Shown here in pieces: positions 42,851 to 53,996 of a stretch of DNA of 64,000 nucleotides. The notes under the pieces were generated by a model. That model saw nothing but the letters and a program-made list of their open reading frames with translations. It did no database searches and had not been told where the DNA came from. The first letter of the stretch is position 1. Each line of letters opens with the position of its first letter. Origin of the DNA: Macrosoma leucophasiata (Eukaryota > Arthropoda > Insecta > Lepidoptera > Hedylidae); assembly GCA_036365455.1 (NCBI GenBank), contig JAWQUS010000008.1:17157501-17221500 (forward strand), given 5' to 3'. The translations under genes were made by a program, and so were the position numbers.

Positions 42851-43429
42851 CATTAAATAGATCTTCACATTATACAAAAAAAAGTTGCCGATTACATTTG
42901 CTGTTGCATGTATACCTACGAACTTAGACGCGTAGACGGGAAGGAACTAACCTGCAAATGACTAAATACTGCTTATTAATAATTATTAATCTTAATAAGT
43001 TTTAAGAGTGTCGGTAATTTTACCTAAAGTCTACGAGGACGAAGACGTGGGAAAAATTTAGTATACTATATACTTCAAACGGTTTAATTAACGCTAAGAA
43101 ACATTTTTGTGTGCAAAAATGTTTATCAGAGAATAATAGCAGCATCAAAACCAGAATTACATACTTCATACTACCACATTCGTAAAAGGATCGTTTTAAG
43201 GAAAATATAAAATGGTTTAAAAGCGCAGTGTACAGCTTGTAAAGTGTAACCTCCAAAAGTGTGCCGTGTTTACGACGAAAGTTTTAAAGAGTGAAATGAC
43301 TAACGTGACCATGTTAGTCTCTCTAAGTTGAGGACACCTGCGGCAAGAAAAACCGGTCATGTGCGATTCGGACAAAACGTTCACAGGGTTCCGTACAATG
43401 AATAAATTTTCTGTGTGTCATGAATAGAC

Positions 43430-43535
43430 ATAAAATATGGGTGTTTGTGTATGTGTTGTATGTGTACAACGGCACCCACGACACAGGTTTATACTTACTG
43501 TGGGGCTGTGAGTGTAAGCGTATTTTATTATTTAT
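43430..43535 (+). repeat. W SINE, 3' part
   Basis: GGGTGTTTGTGTATGTGTTG, TACAACGGCACCCACGACAC, AGGTTTATACTTACTGTGGG. Matches the right half of the W SINE at 60601. Confidence 0.7.
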
Positions 43536-44037
43536 TAAAATATTTTACCCAATTATCTTTAAAAAAATATGCTTATAAGCTTATGAGATAAAGGGGGATG
43601 AGTTATCAATTTTTGGCTATTTGCTACTAAGCCACCTATTTAAAAATTATAAAAAAATATATTTTAGATCCTTACAGTTAGAGATTTTTTATTACGTCAC
43701 ACAAAATACTTGAAAAACAAAGTTCTAAATGGCTTATTACTCTCTTAAAAGTACCTTTACCTTTTTATTTTATTTATTTTCGTAACAGTTTGGATCACTG
43801 ATTTACATACCTACAAGTTTCAATTCAATCTTAGATTCTATCTCTACTTTCTGAAAAAATCGGCTGCGATAGATATGCAGACGCTTGAGTGATGTTATAA
43901 GGTTTCCACTTATTCCTTTTTAGGTACGGAATATATCGTTATATCTAGGTTATTCTAATTACTAGCTTTCGTTGAAAAAGGAAGTGGTTAATACATACAT
44001 AGACATTTTTAAACATATAAATATTCAAAGTTGTTAA

Positions 44038-44117
44038 AGGTTACAATAATATAGGCAAAAACCTGATACCCTTCCACAAGTCAACGTATCAGGTTTTCGC
44101 CTATATTATTGTAACCT
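44038..44117. repeat. 80-nt hairpin, 32-bp stem
   Basis: Arms 44038-44069 and 44086-44117 pair at 31 of 32 positions (the mismatch is A44057 opposite C44098) around a 16-nt loop. The stem sequence starts AGGTTACAATAATATAGGC. It could be a minimal foldback element or a hairpin RNA source. Confidence 0.85.
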
Positions 44118-44136
44118 ACTGAGATACAATGAGATA

Positions 44137-44325
44137 TCCCTACTAATATTATAAATGCGAAAGTAACTCTGGCTGTCTGTCTGTTTGTTTGTTACCTTTT
44201 CACGTCCAAACGACTGAACAGATTTTAATGAAATTCGGTACAGAGATAGAGTTGACTTTGAGAAAGAACATAGGCTACTTTTTAAACGACATCCAAGCGG
44301 GCGAATCCGCGGGCAACAGCTAGTG
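44137..44325 (-). repeat. T5 RTE-like SINE
   Basis: Minus-strand copy of 17161-17345: CCCTACTAATATTATAAATG, GTTACCTTTTCACGTCCAAA, AAAGAACATAGGCTACTTTT and CGAATCCGCGGGCAACAGCT. Confidence 0.75.
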
Positions 44326-44343
44326 TCTATATAAATATAGAAA

Positions 44344-44535
44344 CAGTCTCGATGGTGTAGTGGTGGCAGTTCGATCTCCGGGTCAGTAAACAAGTGATTA
44401 ATGTTCTTTTTTTTCGTTTGAGAACATTCGGACATTCGGACACTCTCGGAGTTAAGTAATGTGTCCGGTGAATGACAACAATCTCGCCACCTTATTACAT
44501 GGGCCTTAAAAAGTGTTACTGACGATTGGCTGTTT
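44344..44535 (+). repeat. V-like SINE, variant
   Basis: ACAGTCTCGATGGTGTAGTG and CAGTTCGATCTCCGGGTCAG form an A/B-box-like pair closer together than in V. GTAATGTGTCCGGTGAATGA and CTCGCCACCTTATTACATGG then match the V body. Possibly a sister subfamily. Confidence 0.55.
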
Positions 44536-45133
44536 GTGTAAACAAATGAATGGAGTAGTAAATAAACTTAGCTCTCAGATCACACCTCCTGCGTACACCT
44601 TTATTTGATTACAACATTACAATCACGTTACAACAACGAATTACTAAATAACTTTTGAATTGTGTTTGTCTCATCTAATGGATGGATATAGTTAATAATG
44701 TGTTAAATGTTCCAACCGGGGACACTGTTCATAACATCTTTCGTAGATGCAAAGGCCATTGATGATGATGATGATAGTGAATAAACCCAGCTTACCTTTT
44801 CAGTGAATACAGGTGTATATTTTTTTAGACTATTCATCAATTGAATCTAATATTAGGGAGAGCGTTAAACGGAACTGTCCCGTCAAAAGCCAGAACATGT
44901 AGCCACCTTAGCAATGACGAGCGACCTCCGCACTTGTAGCTAAGTGCGCTCCACCCGGGCCCGGGCAAGAATTATCTATCTACACCCTAACACGCGCGTA
45001 ATGGACGATACGAGTATAAACATCCTCTTGATAACAACGGTTGAGTAATGGTGTTAAGTAGTCGCTAATTTTGCTCACGTTGGAGTCACGATTACGAAAA
45101 GCTCCGTACTTACGAGGTTTTAGTTTTAGATTG

Positions 45134-45183
45134 GTTTATTTGAAAAAGGACATAGTATCTATGTCCTTTTTCTAACTAAACCT
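45134..45183. repeat. Hairpin
   Basis: A core of 14 perfect pairs (GAAAAAGGACATAG / CTATGTCCTTTTTC, 45142-45172) with a 3-nt loop, extending outward with mismatches through GGTTTA and TAAACC. Confidence 0.7.
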
Positions 45184-45184
45184 A

Positions 45185-46910
45185 GTATAGAAATAGCATC
45201 TCATAATCATCATTATGTATAGAGATTTCTTTCGCTTTCTTTGGTCACAACTTTTTTTGGGAAATACGTCGAATTGTTTGGTGTAATTTTCAAAAGTTTA
45301 TATAAATAATCTAACCTAATTGTACCTACCTGTAAAAGGTTCATTGAACGAAAAATTGCTTACAATTGGTTGTAGTCACTTTCGCAACACTTCGTCTTTC
45401 AATAGAAAAAAAATCATTTTTCTTTTTGAAAACCCTTTTATATAATAGGTACAAAACGAAATTCATGGCTGTTGTGCCATATGATCGCAATACGTTGTGA
45501 CAATGAAAAAACCTATCTCTTTATGGAAATACAAGTTTTTCTTTAAACTCTGATTTTTTCTTTACAAATTTTCCATAATTATTATTTTTCGAATTCGACT
45601 ATCTAGTTCAATTAATAAAATTAAACAAAACTTTCGTTGACACAAAGCCAACATGCTACATAATTGGATTTATTTGTTTACATATTGGATTATCCAACTA
45701 CGTTATTTACCATGAGTGCGACTCGACTGAGTGTCACATTTATTTGAAATACGAGCTACATGTTCACTAAATCAACTTCCGGTCATCATCATCACTGGCC
45801 TTCGCACACCACAATCGCGAGGCGCGGGTGCAGCACCGGGGCATCCCGTTCTAACCGAACCCTAACAAGATGACGACGCCCACAGTTATACGGAGTTTTC
45901 AAAACTAATACAATGTTAATGAGATGTAGCCTGACGACAGGCAGACGGACAGCTTACTCTTGCATATGGGGTCTCATTTTTACCCGTTTTTACCCAATTA
46001 CAACACTAAAATGACTATTTTGTATTATAATTCACACCAACGATATACGCATCATTGCGTTAAGTGAAAAGAACAGACCACCCAAAGGAACGACCCACTG
46101 CATAGTACGATAATTATAGCAAAATAATTCACGGCAATTGTTACAAACTAGTGCTCATAAACACATCATGTAAGTATATTAAAATACAAGATGAGCCGAC
46201 ATTTGCAGTGCGCCAACATCTAAGTATAAAAACCATAGAAACCACGAAAAAGAAAATGACGTTTTTTACCACTACATAATGCACATATTTATGAACTTGC
46301 TTTATCATCACCCTTAGTCTCTACAAACCTTATCGACCACTATATTAACTGGTTCGCCTCGTCTTTATTAAAACAAGGAGCTTAATTGAACCAGCAATTA
46401 GGCTCTGCCATTGTGAGTATATTGGGCGAAGGTAATGTGGTTCGGCATTTGTTCAAAATTATCAGTATAAAATCTGAGAATAGGGGTTAAATAATGCACC
46501 TTAGATCGAACGGGGACCACGAGTGGGCGACGATCGAATTAACAAATCGCCTGACAAGGGTTTGCGTTCCCGCCACGTCAGCGAGGTAATATTTTTGCCA
46601 ATCTTACACGAGCAAAATCGATCAGTTACGCAAACAGTTACATAAATCTTTAGCTAAAAAAGAGGGGAATTATATTAGCCATAATGCCTTTACCGTTACA
46701 TGCATACGTTACACACAAACGGTTAAGGGTAAACACACACAGATAGCAGTAGACTACAACTATACCTCCCATATTAGGTATTATTCTACTCGTAATTATT
46801 AACGTCGGGCAGAGGCAAATGCATGCATTCAATTACTTTCATTAAACGATTAATATTTTTAATTTTAAACCTTTAAACGAATGCAAATGGTATTATTATA
46901 ATAAGTACTT
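45185..46910. other. Stretch with no recognised gene
   Basis: AT-rich. A CATCATCATCACTGG word at about 45784 resembles the minus-strand end of a GAT-tailed LINE, but the sequence after it does not match the G family. Nothing else is supported. Confidence 0.45.
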
Positions 46911-46915
46911 TTATT

Positions 46916-47205
46916 GGTGGTAGAGCTCCAGTGACGGAGCTCGCGGTCGTAGGCACCACCGCATTACCTAATATACTTGCCGCTAAATGGTAGTGTTCAG
47001 CACTATCGTATTCCGGTCAGGTGGTAATGTACGGCCCTGTAATTTCCGGCACAGAGGCATAACACCTAATGCCTCAGGAGTGGCAGCGCATCTGCATTTT
47101 GACCTCTGGTCATTGTGTGGGTGTCTATAGGCTGCAGTCTTCACTTAACATGAATGTGAACTGCATGCTTGTTTGCCACTATTATTACATAAAAAAAAAC
47201 AAAGT
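46916..47205 (+). repeat. S family, full length
   Basis: GGTGGTAGAGCTCCAGTGAC through GTAATTTCCGGCACAGAGGC and GGGTGTCTATAGGCTGCAGT to TGTTTGCCACTATTATTACA and an A-run. A good reference copy for the family. Confidence 0.85.
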
Positions 47206-47430
47206 AATATTAGTACGTGTTTTAGCATTTTGTTTTATGGATTATTTTCTTATAATGAAACTTTTTTATTCGGTCACTCTAATTACATCTCCTGACAAAA
47301 TAACCAACTCCTAGTGTGGTGCTGAGCTGAAAATCATAATTTTGAGCTTATCCTCTGCACACCCGGAGATTGATCCCCATAGGCAGTAATGATAGAGGTA
47401 AAAAACTGTGCAGTACGCAGCTAGAATTAC

Positions 47431-47650
47431 TGCACATAGAGCCTACGAAAGTAATCGGATAGTTCCGACTTTGTAGAGCGTTTTCTCTGCTGCACATGTA
47501 AGCACGCACCCATAGTCCGGTAATGATCAAAATTTGATTAAAATGGTCGACATACATCATACAGGTAAGGTGCGAAAGAGATAATGCTCTACAGACCCGA
47601 AATAAGCTGAAATCGCATTCCTACTTTCGGTGTGCAATATTTCTTGTTCG
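47431..47650 (+). repeat. I family repeat, copy 3
   Basis: TGCACATAGAGCCTACGAAA, GTAGAGCGTTTTCTCTGCTG, TGATCAAAATTTGATTAAAA, ATAATGCTCTACAGACCCGA and GGTGTGCAATATTTCTTGTT. The ends are imperfect inverted repeats. Confidence 0.7.
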
Positions 47651-47732
47651 ATACTGTACCTTTATATGTATTGTATAAAATCATTGGTAAAATCAAACAA
47701 TGTTTTCATAATCTATACATCAATATCTATAC

Positions 47733-48025
47733 ATCTATACAAATAAATAAAATTGGAGTGTCTATTTGTAATATAAAAATAACCGTTTTTTTACTAAATA
47801 CATATGTATGAATACACAAAACAACATTTTTTACAATTTTTGTCTGTCTGTTTGTTCCCGCTAATCTCGGGGACGGCTTTACCGATTTTTTGACGGGACT
47901 TTCGCGAGCTTATGTAATAACGAGTAACTTAGGCTACTTTTATAATATGCCCACGACTTTGTCTGGGTAGAGACTGAACAATCATAAATTCTCACGCGGA
48001 CGAAGTCGCGGGCACAGCTCGTTGA
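47733..48025 (-). repeat. T2 RTE-like SINE, full length
   Basis: On the minus strand from CGAGCTGTGCCCGCGACTTC to the AAATAAATAAAATTGG complement. It includes the native hairpin (CGCGGACGAAGTCGCGGGC with the partner CCCACGACTTTGTCTGGG). Confidence 0.75.
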
Positions 48026-48289
48026 CAAATAAGTCCTACTTATTTCCTTTATCATTAAATAATAGATGGGAAAATAATTATAGCTACCCGGAAATTTCAC
48101 CCAAATATAGCCATCCTCCGTAAATAATTTATCAAAATCGATAATGTTTAATGACCAAATGCACACACATATGAAGCCAGTGAACAGGTATTATGTTAAT
48201 CTTTAAAATATATGATTCCATTTCAAATTGCATTCATATTATGAAGTCCATATTAACAAATTGAATCGTTGCCAGTGATGTTTTCCATG

Positions 48290-48520
48290 TTATGAAGCAA
48301 ACAATATGCAGTTCACATTGATGATAAGTGACATTATAGCCTATAATCATCCTCATAAAAATTTAAGATTTCAATATAGATGCGGTGTCACTCCTCAGGC
48401 CTAAGGCATAACCACGGCATAACATATGCCTTTGTGTCAGCAATGACAGGACCGTACGTTATCGACCGGCGCTGAAGACTACCACCGTGGTGAACCCTTG
48501 ACCTCTGCTACCAGTTATAA
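48290..48520 (-). repeat. S family, degraded
   Basis: ATATGCAGTTCACATTGATG, CACTCCTCAGGCCTAAGGCA, ACAGGACCGTACGTTATC and GACCTCTGCTACCAGT keep the minus-strand S order. Confidence 0.65.
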
Positions 48521-48929
48521 TTTATGCTGTTCATTCATAATAGGTATTTATTTTACGTCACGGTTTCGCTCAACAACACTGTATTTTAAAATGGTTTTAA
48601 TGTACCCAATATTTCTTTATAAAGTTTTAGAACTTAGTATACCTAACTTTAGGTGCTACATAAACGTAAATATACACAGTTTGCTCGGTGCATATTTTAT
48701 AATTTAGTAGCCCCAGGTGTAACTACCAGGAGTGAAAAATGAAAATCATTTTTCACAAAACTCTTTATTTGAACGTTCCCACCCTACAGAATTTAATAAT
48801 TCATACATTATTGTCTGCAGAGTCTACATGTAAATAAAAATATACTGACACACGAATCGATTGCAATCAAGTTTATTTTATATTTTATATATAAGCATGA
48901 TATTTGGGGTTTTAACATGATTACTTTAC

Positions 48930-49180
48930 CTCGTGCGTCGGGACGTGGCGTCCCCATCGCCCTATAGTTGAGATGAATTCTTCCACTAGTGCAGTCAGTC
49001 AACTGAACAATGGCGGTCAAACCATTCCAATGGTAGTAAATATAATAACGCGGGATGGGTAGCAGCGTCCCGCGATAAAACTACCGCCACTGAGATCGCT
49101 AATCCGCCTACCAAGCGTGGCGATTATGGCGTATTCTCCCCTAATGACACACAATGCTCTTATGGGCGTATTTGGGGTAC
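48930..49180 (+). repeat. G family LINE 3' end
   Basis: GTGCGTCGGGACGTGGCGTC, CACTAGTGCAGTCAGTCAAC, GCGGGATGGGTAGCAGCGTC and CAAGCGTGGCGATTATGGCG. The GAT tail is lost. Confidence 0.7.
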
Positions 49181-49388
49181 CTACAGGTTTGCACGTTGTT
49201 CAAGAGAGGTAAAGGGTCATTGGGTAAAGGTAACACTATTCCGAGCATACTGCACCTCCTTCTACACGTGTAGCCTGCGGGTTACATATACGCAACGTTC
49301 GATTCGGGCCCTTCGCGTTCAATATAATAACGCACTAAGGGCGATGTTGTGGCTGCTTCAGTTTTGTAGTGCATTGAGGATGTTCGCA

Positions 49389-49460
49389 GAGGCTTCTCTT
49401 CGAGGCAGCTCTTTTGGTGCCACAATGCACAAAAGAGCTGCCTCGATGTTGCTGCGAACG
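49389..49460. repeat. Bulged hairpin
   Basis: CGAGGCAGCTCTTTTG (49401-49416) pairs perfectly with 49430-49445 around a 13-nt loop. An outer GTTCGCAG / CTGCGAAC pair continues the stem after an internal loop. A second hairpin (ACAGTCGCAAC / GTTGCGACTGT) follows at about 49465-49498. Confidence 0.65.
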
Positions 49461-49634
49461 CAAGACAGTCGCAACAGCCTTTTGGCAGTTGCGACTGTCG
49501 TACAGTATTCGCGGACCGACTTGATGGTCCTTTTAGACGTCACTGGTTGGACCTACATGCTCCAGTACGTAGTTACAATTTTGTATAAATTAATGTGTTT
49601 TGTTTAATGTAATACTTATATAGCAATTAAGTTC

Positions 49635-49725
49635 TTATTTATCTTAACGCCAGGTCCCTAACGGGGTAGGCAGAGAGTGTAGAGCACCAGATCTGACAAA
49701 CTCTGTCTGACCTAATAAACCTATT
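49635..49725 (-). repeat. LINE 3' end (RTE-like), fragment
   Basis: ATTTATCTTAACGCCAGGTC, CCTAACGGGGTAGGCAGAGA and GTGTAGAGCACCAGATCTGA match the minus strand of the tail at 56455-56585. Confidence 0.6.
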
Positions 49726-49890
49726 TTAAATATATAAAATCTTGCTGTTTGTTAGTCTCGCTGAAACTCGAGAACGGCTGGACCGATTTGGCTAATTTTG
49801 GTTTTGAATGATTTTTGGAAGTTCCCGGAAGGTTCAAAAGGTAAGAAAATATGAAGAAATTGAACGGAAATAGTAAAAAGTAAAGATAAA
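49725..49890 (-). repeat. T1 RTE-like SINE
   Basis: TTGCTGTTTGTTAGTCTCGC, ACTCGAGAACGGCTGGACCG, TTTTGGTTTTGAATGATTTT. The head of T1 is missing. Confidence 0.7.
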
Positions 49891-50242
49891 TAGTAAAGCT
49901 CCTCCAGATCATAAATAAAAATAAATAAAAAAATTGGAACTGCACAAGTGGAAGAATTCTCTTCCAGTAGAAAAAAAATCTTCCACAAATGGGCGGTAGG
50001 GTCGTCACGTTCTAACGCTAGAGAAATATATATAAATAAATTAAATTCAATGCTATCTTTCCTAGGTGTTATTGGCCACGTGACAAGCGGCTTAAACCCT
50101 AATCTATCAAAGTCACTCTATACAACTCATATAATATCGTTCCACCTTTATTTGCTCCTTTCGTCCATTATATTTTCTGGGCGCCTAAAAACTTTCCCCT
50201 TTTACAACATACACAACTCTTAGATAGATTATAGAGCCGTTT

Positions 50243-50535
50243 ATTAGGGTTTCGTATCCTGCAAGGAACCCTTATAGTTTCGTCATGTCCATGTCTTTTT
50301 TATGTATTTAAGGTGACAAACAAGCATGCAGTTCACATTGATGTTAAATGATGACTGCAGCCTATAGACACCCACAGAAAGACCAGAGGTCGAAATGCAG
50401 ATGCGTCACTCCTGAGACCTTAGTTGTTATGTGGCTGTGATCAGTTACGCCCCGTCATTTCCGGCACAGAGACATAGCAGCTAGTGCTCTGGTTTTTGTG
50501 TAGACGTTTATAGGCCGCAGAAGTCACTTATCATA
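50243..50535. repeat. T3 tail, then an inverted pair of S copies
   Basis: 50243-50300 is a minus-strand T3 tail (TTAGGGTTTCGTATCCTGCA). 50296-50447 is a minus-strand S part starting at the tail, and 50447-50535 a plus-strand S part (GTCATTTCCGGCACAGAGAC ... TTATAGGCCGCAG). This is the third inverted S pair in the window. Confidence 0.6.
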
Positions 50536-50999
50536 CATATCAACACTCATCTCTATGGAAATTCAAATTTACTGCGCAACTAATCCCATGTACCTTACTA
50601 TTAAAAATCTAAAAGGGGATTATAGATAAAATAAAAACACTTACACTATTGATATCACCACAATCGTTCTATTATACTCCACAGTGTGTCATAACTAGGT
50701 TTTGTGTTTCACTTCGTTAACTTAGTATGATAGGCATTATAACCTTTTAGTATAGCCGTCCTAAGGCAATATTTAATCTAAGCCGATAAGTTAAAATAAC
50801 TGAAAAATACTTACTACCAAACTTCTTATATATCCGACGCTTCGATCCGTGGTCACGGGCAGACCACGGTAGCTGAAAAGCGACCGAAACGTCGGGTATA
50901 AGAAGAAGTTTGGGAGTGTTGTATACGCGAGAAAATCCGCAAATTTATTTCTACAATGTATGAAGCTCGCGGAAACCTGCGAAGACGTTAAATACTTAC

Positions 51000-51545
51000 T
51001 GCCACTGGGAGGACCCGAGTTTGCTACCAGGTCGGCCACTTATTACATAGAACTAAAAAAGGTAAATGGCGAATCGAGAGAGTTTTTTTTTTTTGGCATC
51101 GCTATTACGCATATTGCCAGTATCAAGTAAAACGATATTTCGTATTTATTTAAGCAGCGTAAAAGTTAGTATAATATAGTCATCAAGTATAATATGTAAG
51201 TATCAAGTATATTATGTCAGTCAAGTGAGTTACAGTCAAGTTATTCAAGTAAAGCGATGGCTACTTTACCAGAACATTTTCAATGAAGTTTTGGAGGCAA
51301 CCTGAAAGGTCGTGTTTTCGCACTGTTATTTTTTTCACTATACACGGGCACTGTAATAAACCTATTTCAAACAAAATGCCACCAACTTTATTCAATATAA
51401 CTTCAAAATACACCAAGAAAATGAAATAAAATAAGAGCACCATACGCCTCTTTCAAGGTTCCCGCCAAAACTCCCAATCGTGAGAGTTTGCTTGTGTGCA
51501 TAAATGCATGCTTTCACCTCTGCTTGCCCTTCGGGAATACAGGCG
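51000..51545 (+). repeat. V SINE split by an R-family insertion
   Basis: The left part ends at GTAAATGGCGAATCGAGAG and the right part resumes GTGAGAGTTTGCTTGTGTGC, then ATGCATGCTTTCACCTCTGC and ATACAGGCGTAGTT. The V copy itself is old and diverged. Confidence 0.65.
51086..51475 (-). mobile_element. R family A-tailed retroposon with target duplication
   Basis: Flanked by AATCGAGAGAGTTT (51072-51085) and AATCGTGAGAGTTT (51476-51489), 13 of 14 identical. The T-run at the left is the A-tail of a minus-strand element ending CAATATGCGTAATAGCGATG. It carries an internal run of CAAGTATA/TCAAGT-type repeats at 51180-51250. No coding capacity. Confidence 0.7.
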
Positions 51546-51549
51546 TAGT

Positions 51550-52070
51550 TATTTTACTGTAGATCAAAAGAAATCTATACAAAAATACAAATTTTCTTGA
51601 TAGAACTGAAAGCTTTCTCCTGATAGTTTTCATTGGTACCTACTAGAAGTCTATTAGCGTGCCATAGAGGGTCAGAATATATGGCATCATATTTACAAAT
51701 ACCTAATTATAAACATTTAGTTATTATTATAAGTGCAATAAATGATGTCTTATCTACTACTAAACTGTTTCTGTTATTTATGTTTATTTGGTGTACAATA
51801 ATGAGTAACTTACTTACTTACTTAAACCTAAGAAGAAGAACATTTTATCGAACTAAGTTTAGATCTTTACAATTTTCGTTCAAAAATATTGCTTAGTAAG
51901 AAAATTGTCGTTATCTCTTTACGAGTGGTATCGAGGAAAATCCGGTCTCATTCCTTATCTACTTTGTAAAAAAATATCCGTCGATAATGACTTCCTAGGT
52001 CCAATCACTTGATCTTAGCGTCCGTTCCTTTTAATACAAGACAAGTAGATTAAATTATTTAACGATTGAT
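51550..52070. other. Stretch with no recognised feature
   Basis: AT-rich, no gene or repeat recognised. Confidence 0.5.
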
Positions 52071-52074
52071 GATA

Positions 52075-52380
52075 GTAGCGGAATAATTTCGGCGTCGGGA
52101 CATGACGACCCACCGCCCACTAGTGGAAGAATTACCTTCCATTGGAAGAGAATTCTTCCGCTCGTCCAGTCAGTCCACCGAACAATGGCGGTCAAATCAT
52201 TCAAATGGGGCAGTAGAAGGGCAATAACGCAAGATGGGCAGCAGCGTCCTATGATAAAACTACCGTCACTGCTATCGCCAATCCGCATGCCAAGCGTGGC
52301 GATTATGGCATATCCCCCTTGTTGGGAAGGTTTTGGTCCAGCAGTGGACTATGGCTGAAATGATGACGATGATGATGATA
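52075..52380 (+). repeat. G family LINE 3' end, most complete
   Basis: GGCGTCGGGACATGACGACC, GTCCAGTCAGTCCACCGAAC, AAACTACCGTCACTGCTATC, AGCAGTGGACTATGGCTGAA and the tail ATGATGACGATGATGATGAT. Confidence 0.75.
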
Positions 52381-52870
52381 ATAGCGTATAATGTTTAATA
52401 CTTAATACATTAAAATATTAAATCCATTTCAATGTTTAAAAGGCAATGTTTACTTATATAATAAATTATGCTAAATGGGATAGCCAAATACAGTATGCGA
52501 GTGAACACATTTGAATCATAATATTACGAAGAAAGGAAATGGGTCTCGCAAAAATGCCTTGAAATACGAGTTACTTTTCGCTTGTAATATCTGGAGTGCC
52601 TACAGATATTTTTATCTTATCAAAATATTGTCAGATTAACGTTCGATTTTATATGGTGCCTAATGTAGCCTAGTTTTATATACGAGTATAAAACAAGGGT
52701 ATCTTCTAACTGAACAGGAATAGCTAGCAATTCCTGCGATTGCATTTTGAAGTTGGTTAATAAGACCGAGCGGAACTAGGAGCACCCCCACGAGTAATAA
52801 AAAAACGCTCGAGCAACTCTCATACAATCATTGCTTCGATTTAATATATGCAAACTAATTGCAATCATAA

Positions 52871-53179
52871 AGCGCAATACACACTGAGCCTGCCGAGCCG
52901 CCGACCTAGGTCGGCAACTTTTTGTCGGCAGGTTAGTTGGCGACTTTACTCATTGCAAGTCGGAAAAGTTTGTTGGCGGCATGTCGGCGGCTTGAGATGA
53001 GGAACTTACTTGTCACTACCGCTCGAGTGTCGTCGGGCGTAAGCGTAAGTCCGCAGCTGCCAACATGTTGACGGGCAACTCGCGGGCGTAGGTTGCCGAC
53101 ATGATTCTTTCCACATAGGTCGTCGGTTTAAATCGGCGGACTGTGTCAGCGGCCCGACGGGCTCAGTGTGTATTGCGCT
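52871..53179. mobile_element. GC-rich MITE with about 34-bp inverted ends
   Basis: The left end AGCGCAATACACACTGAGCC mirrors the right end GGCTCAGTGTGTATTGCGCT exactly over 20 bases, with pairing continuing imperfectly (TGCCGAGCCGCCGAC against the inverted CGTCGGGCCGCTGAC). Flanks are TAA on the left and TAC on the right, possibly a decayed 3-bp target duplication. The interior repeats GTCGGCGG-like words. Confidence 0.75.
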
Positions 53180-53788
53180 TACAAACACTTACACTATCAT
53201 TATAGACAATCTTTGAATGCCATTGGTCGCGACGATGTCATTTTGCCACAAGAAAACATGCAATAGCCTGACGCGCTGCGGTGTGTCCTTTTTATGCCCC
53301 ACCCACGGTGTGTCTATTTACGTGGAACTAGTTACACTTCATCTCTTTATTTTTTGTAGGAGGTGCTCCAATATGATCGGGATAGGGCGAGTAGGTAGGT
53401 ACCTTCATTGGTTCCTTCGTCCCGATTGCGTGACATGTGTTCAAATCATGATAGTTTATATGCTCTTTACGCATGAAAAATGTATGATGTTACCTATTTT
53501 CAAACCGCGGTAGTTTAGTAGGTAGCAGGCTGCTGCTTTAATGCAATTCGATACCCGCGAAATGCACTTAGAAATGAAACCTAGAGAAAATGCAGGACTT
53601 AGGTAATCCGGCATGTATTGTAGGTATATTTAGAATGTGTTGATATTTCCACTTTACTCGTGATTAATGTGGCAAGACGAGAAAGAATAATGTTTGCTTA
53701 GTACGCGGCAAACGTGTGTTTACCAGTGTAATCGCAAACACAGTGATTTCGTAAGTAATAATAAAGTACAGTACTCACCAATATAAAA

Positions 53789-53996
53789 TATATTGCACAT
53801 CGAGCCTACGAAAGAGACAATCGGCTAGTTTCGTTCCGACTTCGTAGAGCATTATCTACTCTGCACACGCTCGTCCGCTATTGGTCAAAATTTGATCAAA
53901 ATGGTCGTCACGTAGGTTGTGAGCGAAAGAAATAACGCTCTACAGATCCAAAATAAGCCGAAATCTCCTTCCTTATGACGATGTGCAATATTTCTT
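53789..53996 (+). repeat. I family repeat, copy 4 (best preserved ends)
   Basis: TATTGCACATCGAGCCTACG at the left is mirrored by CGATGTGCAATA at the right. Inner parts (ACTTCGTAGAGCATTATCT against AATAACGCTCTACAGATCC) also pair, so the ends form imperfect inverted repeats of about 65 bp. Confidence 0.7.

Noticed and set aside
45784..45885. A further G-family LINE end
   Set aside because: Only the CATCATCATCA word fits; the following sequence does not align with the other G copies.
49344..49607. 87-codon frame across the two hairpins
   Set aside because: No domain recognised. The inverted repeats dictate the amino acids (the same region is open on the other strand too).
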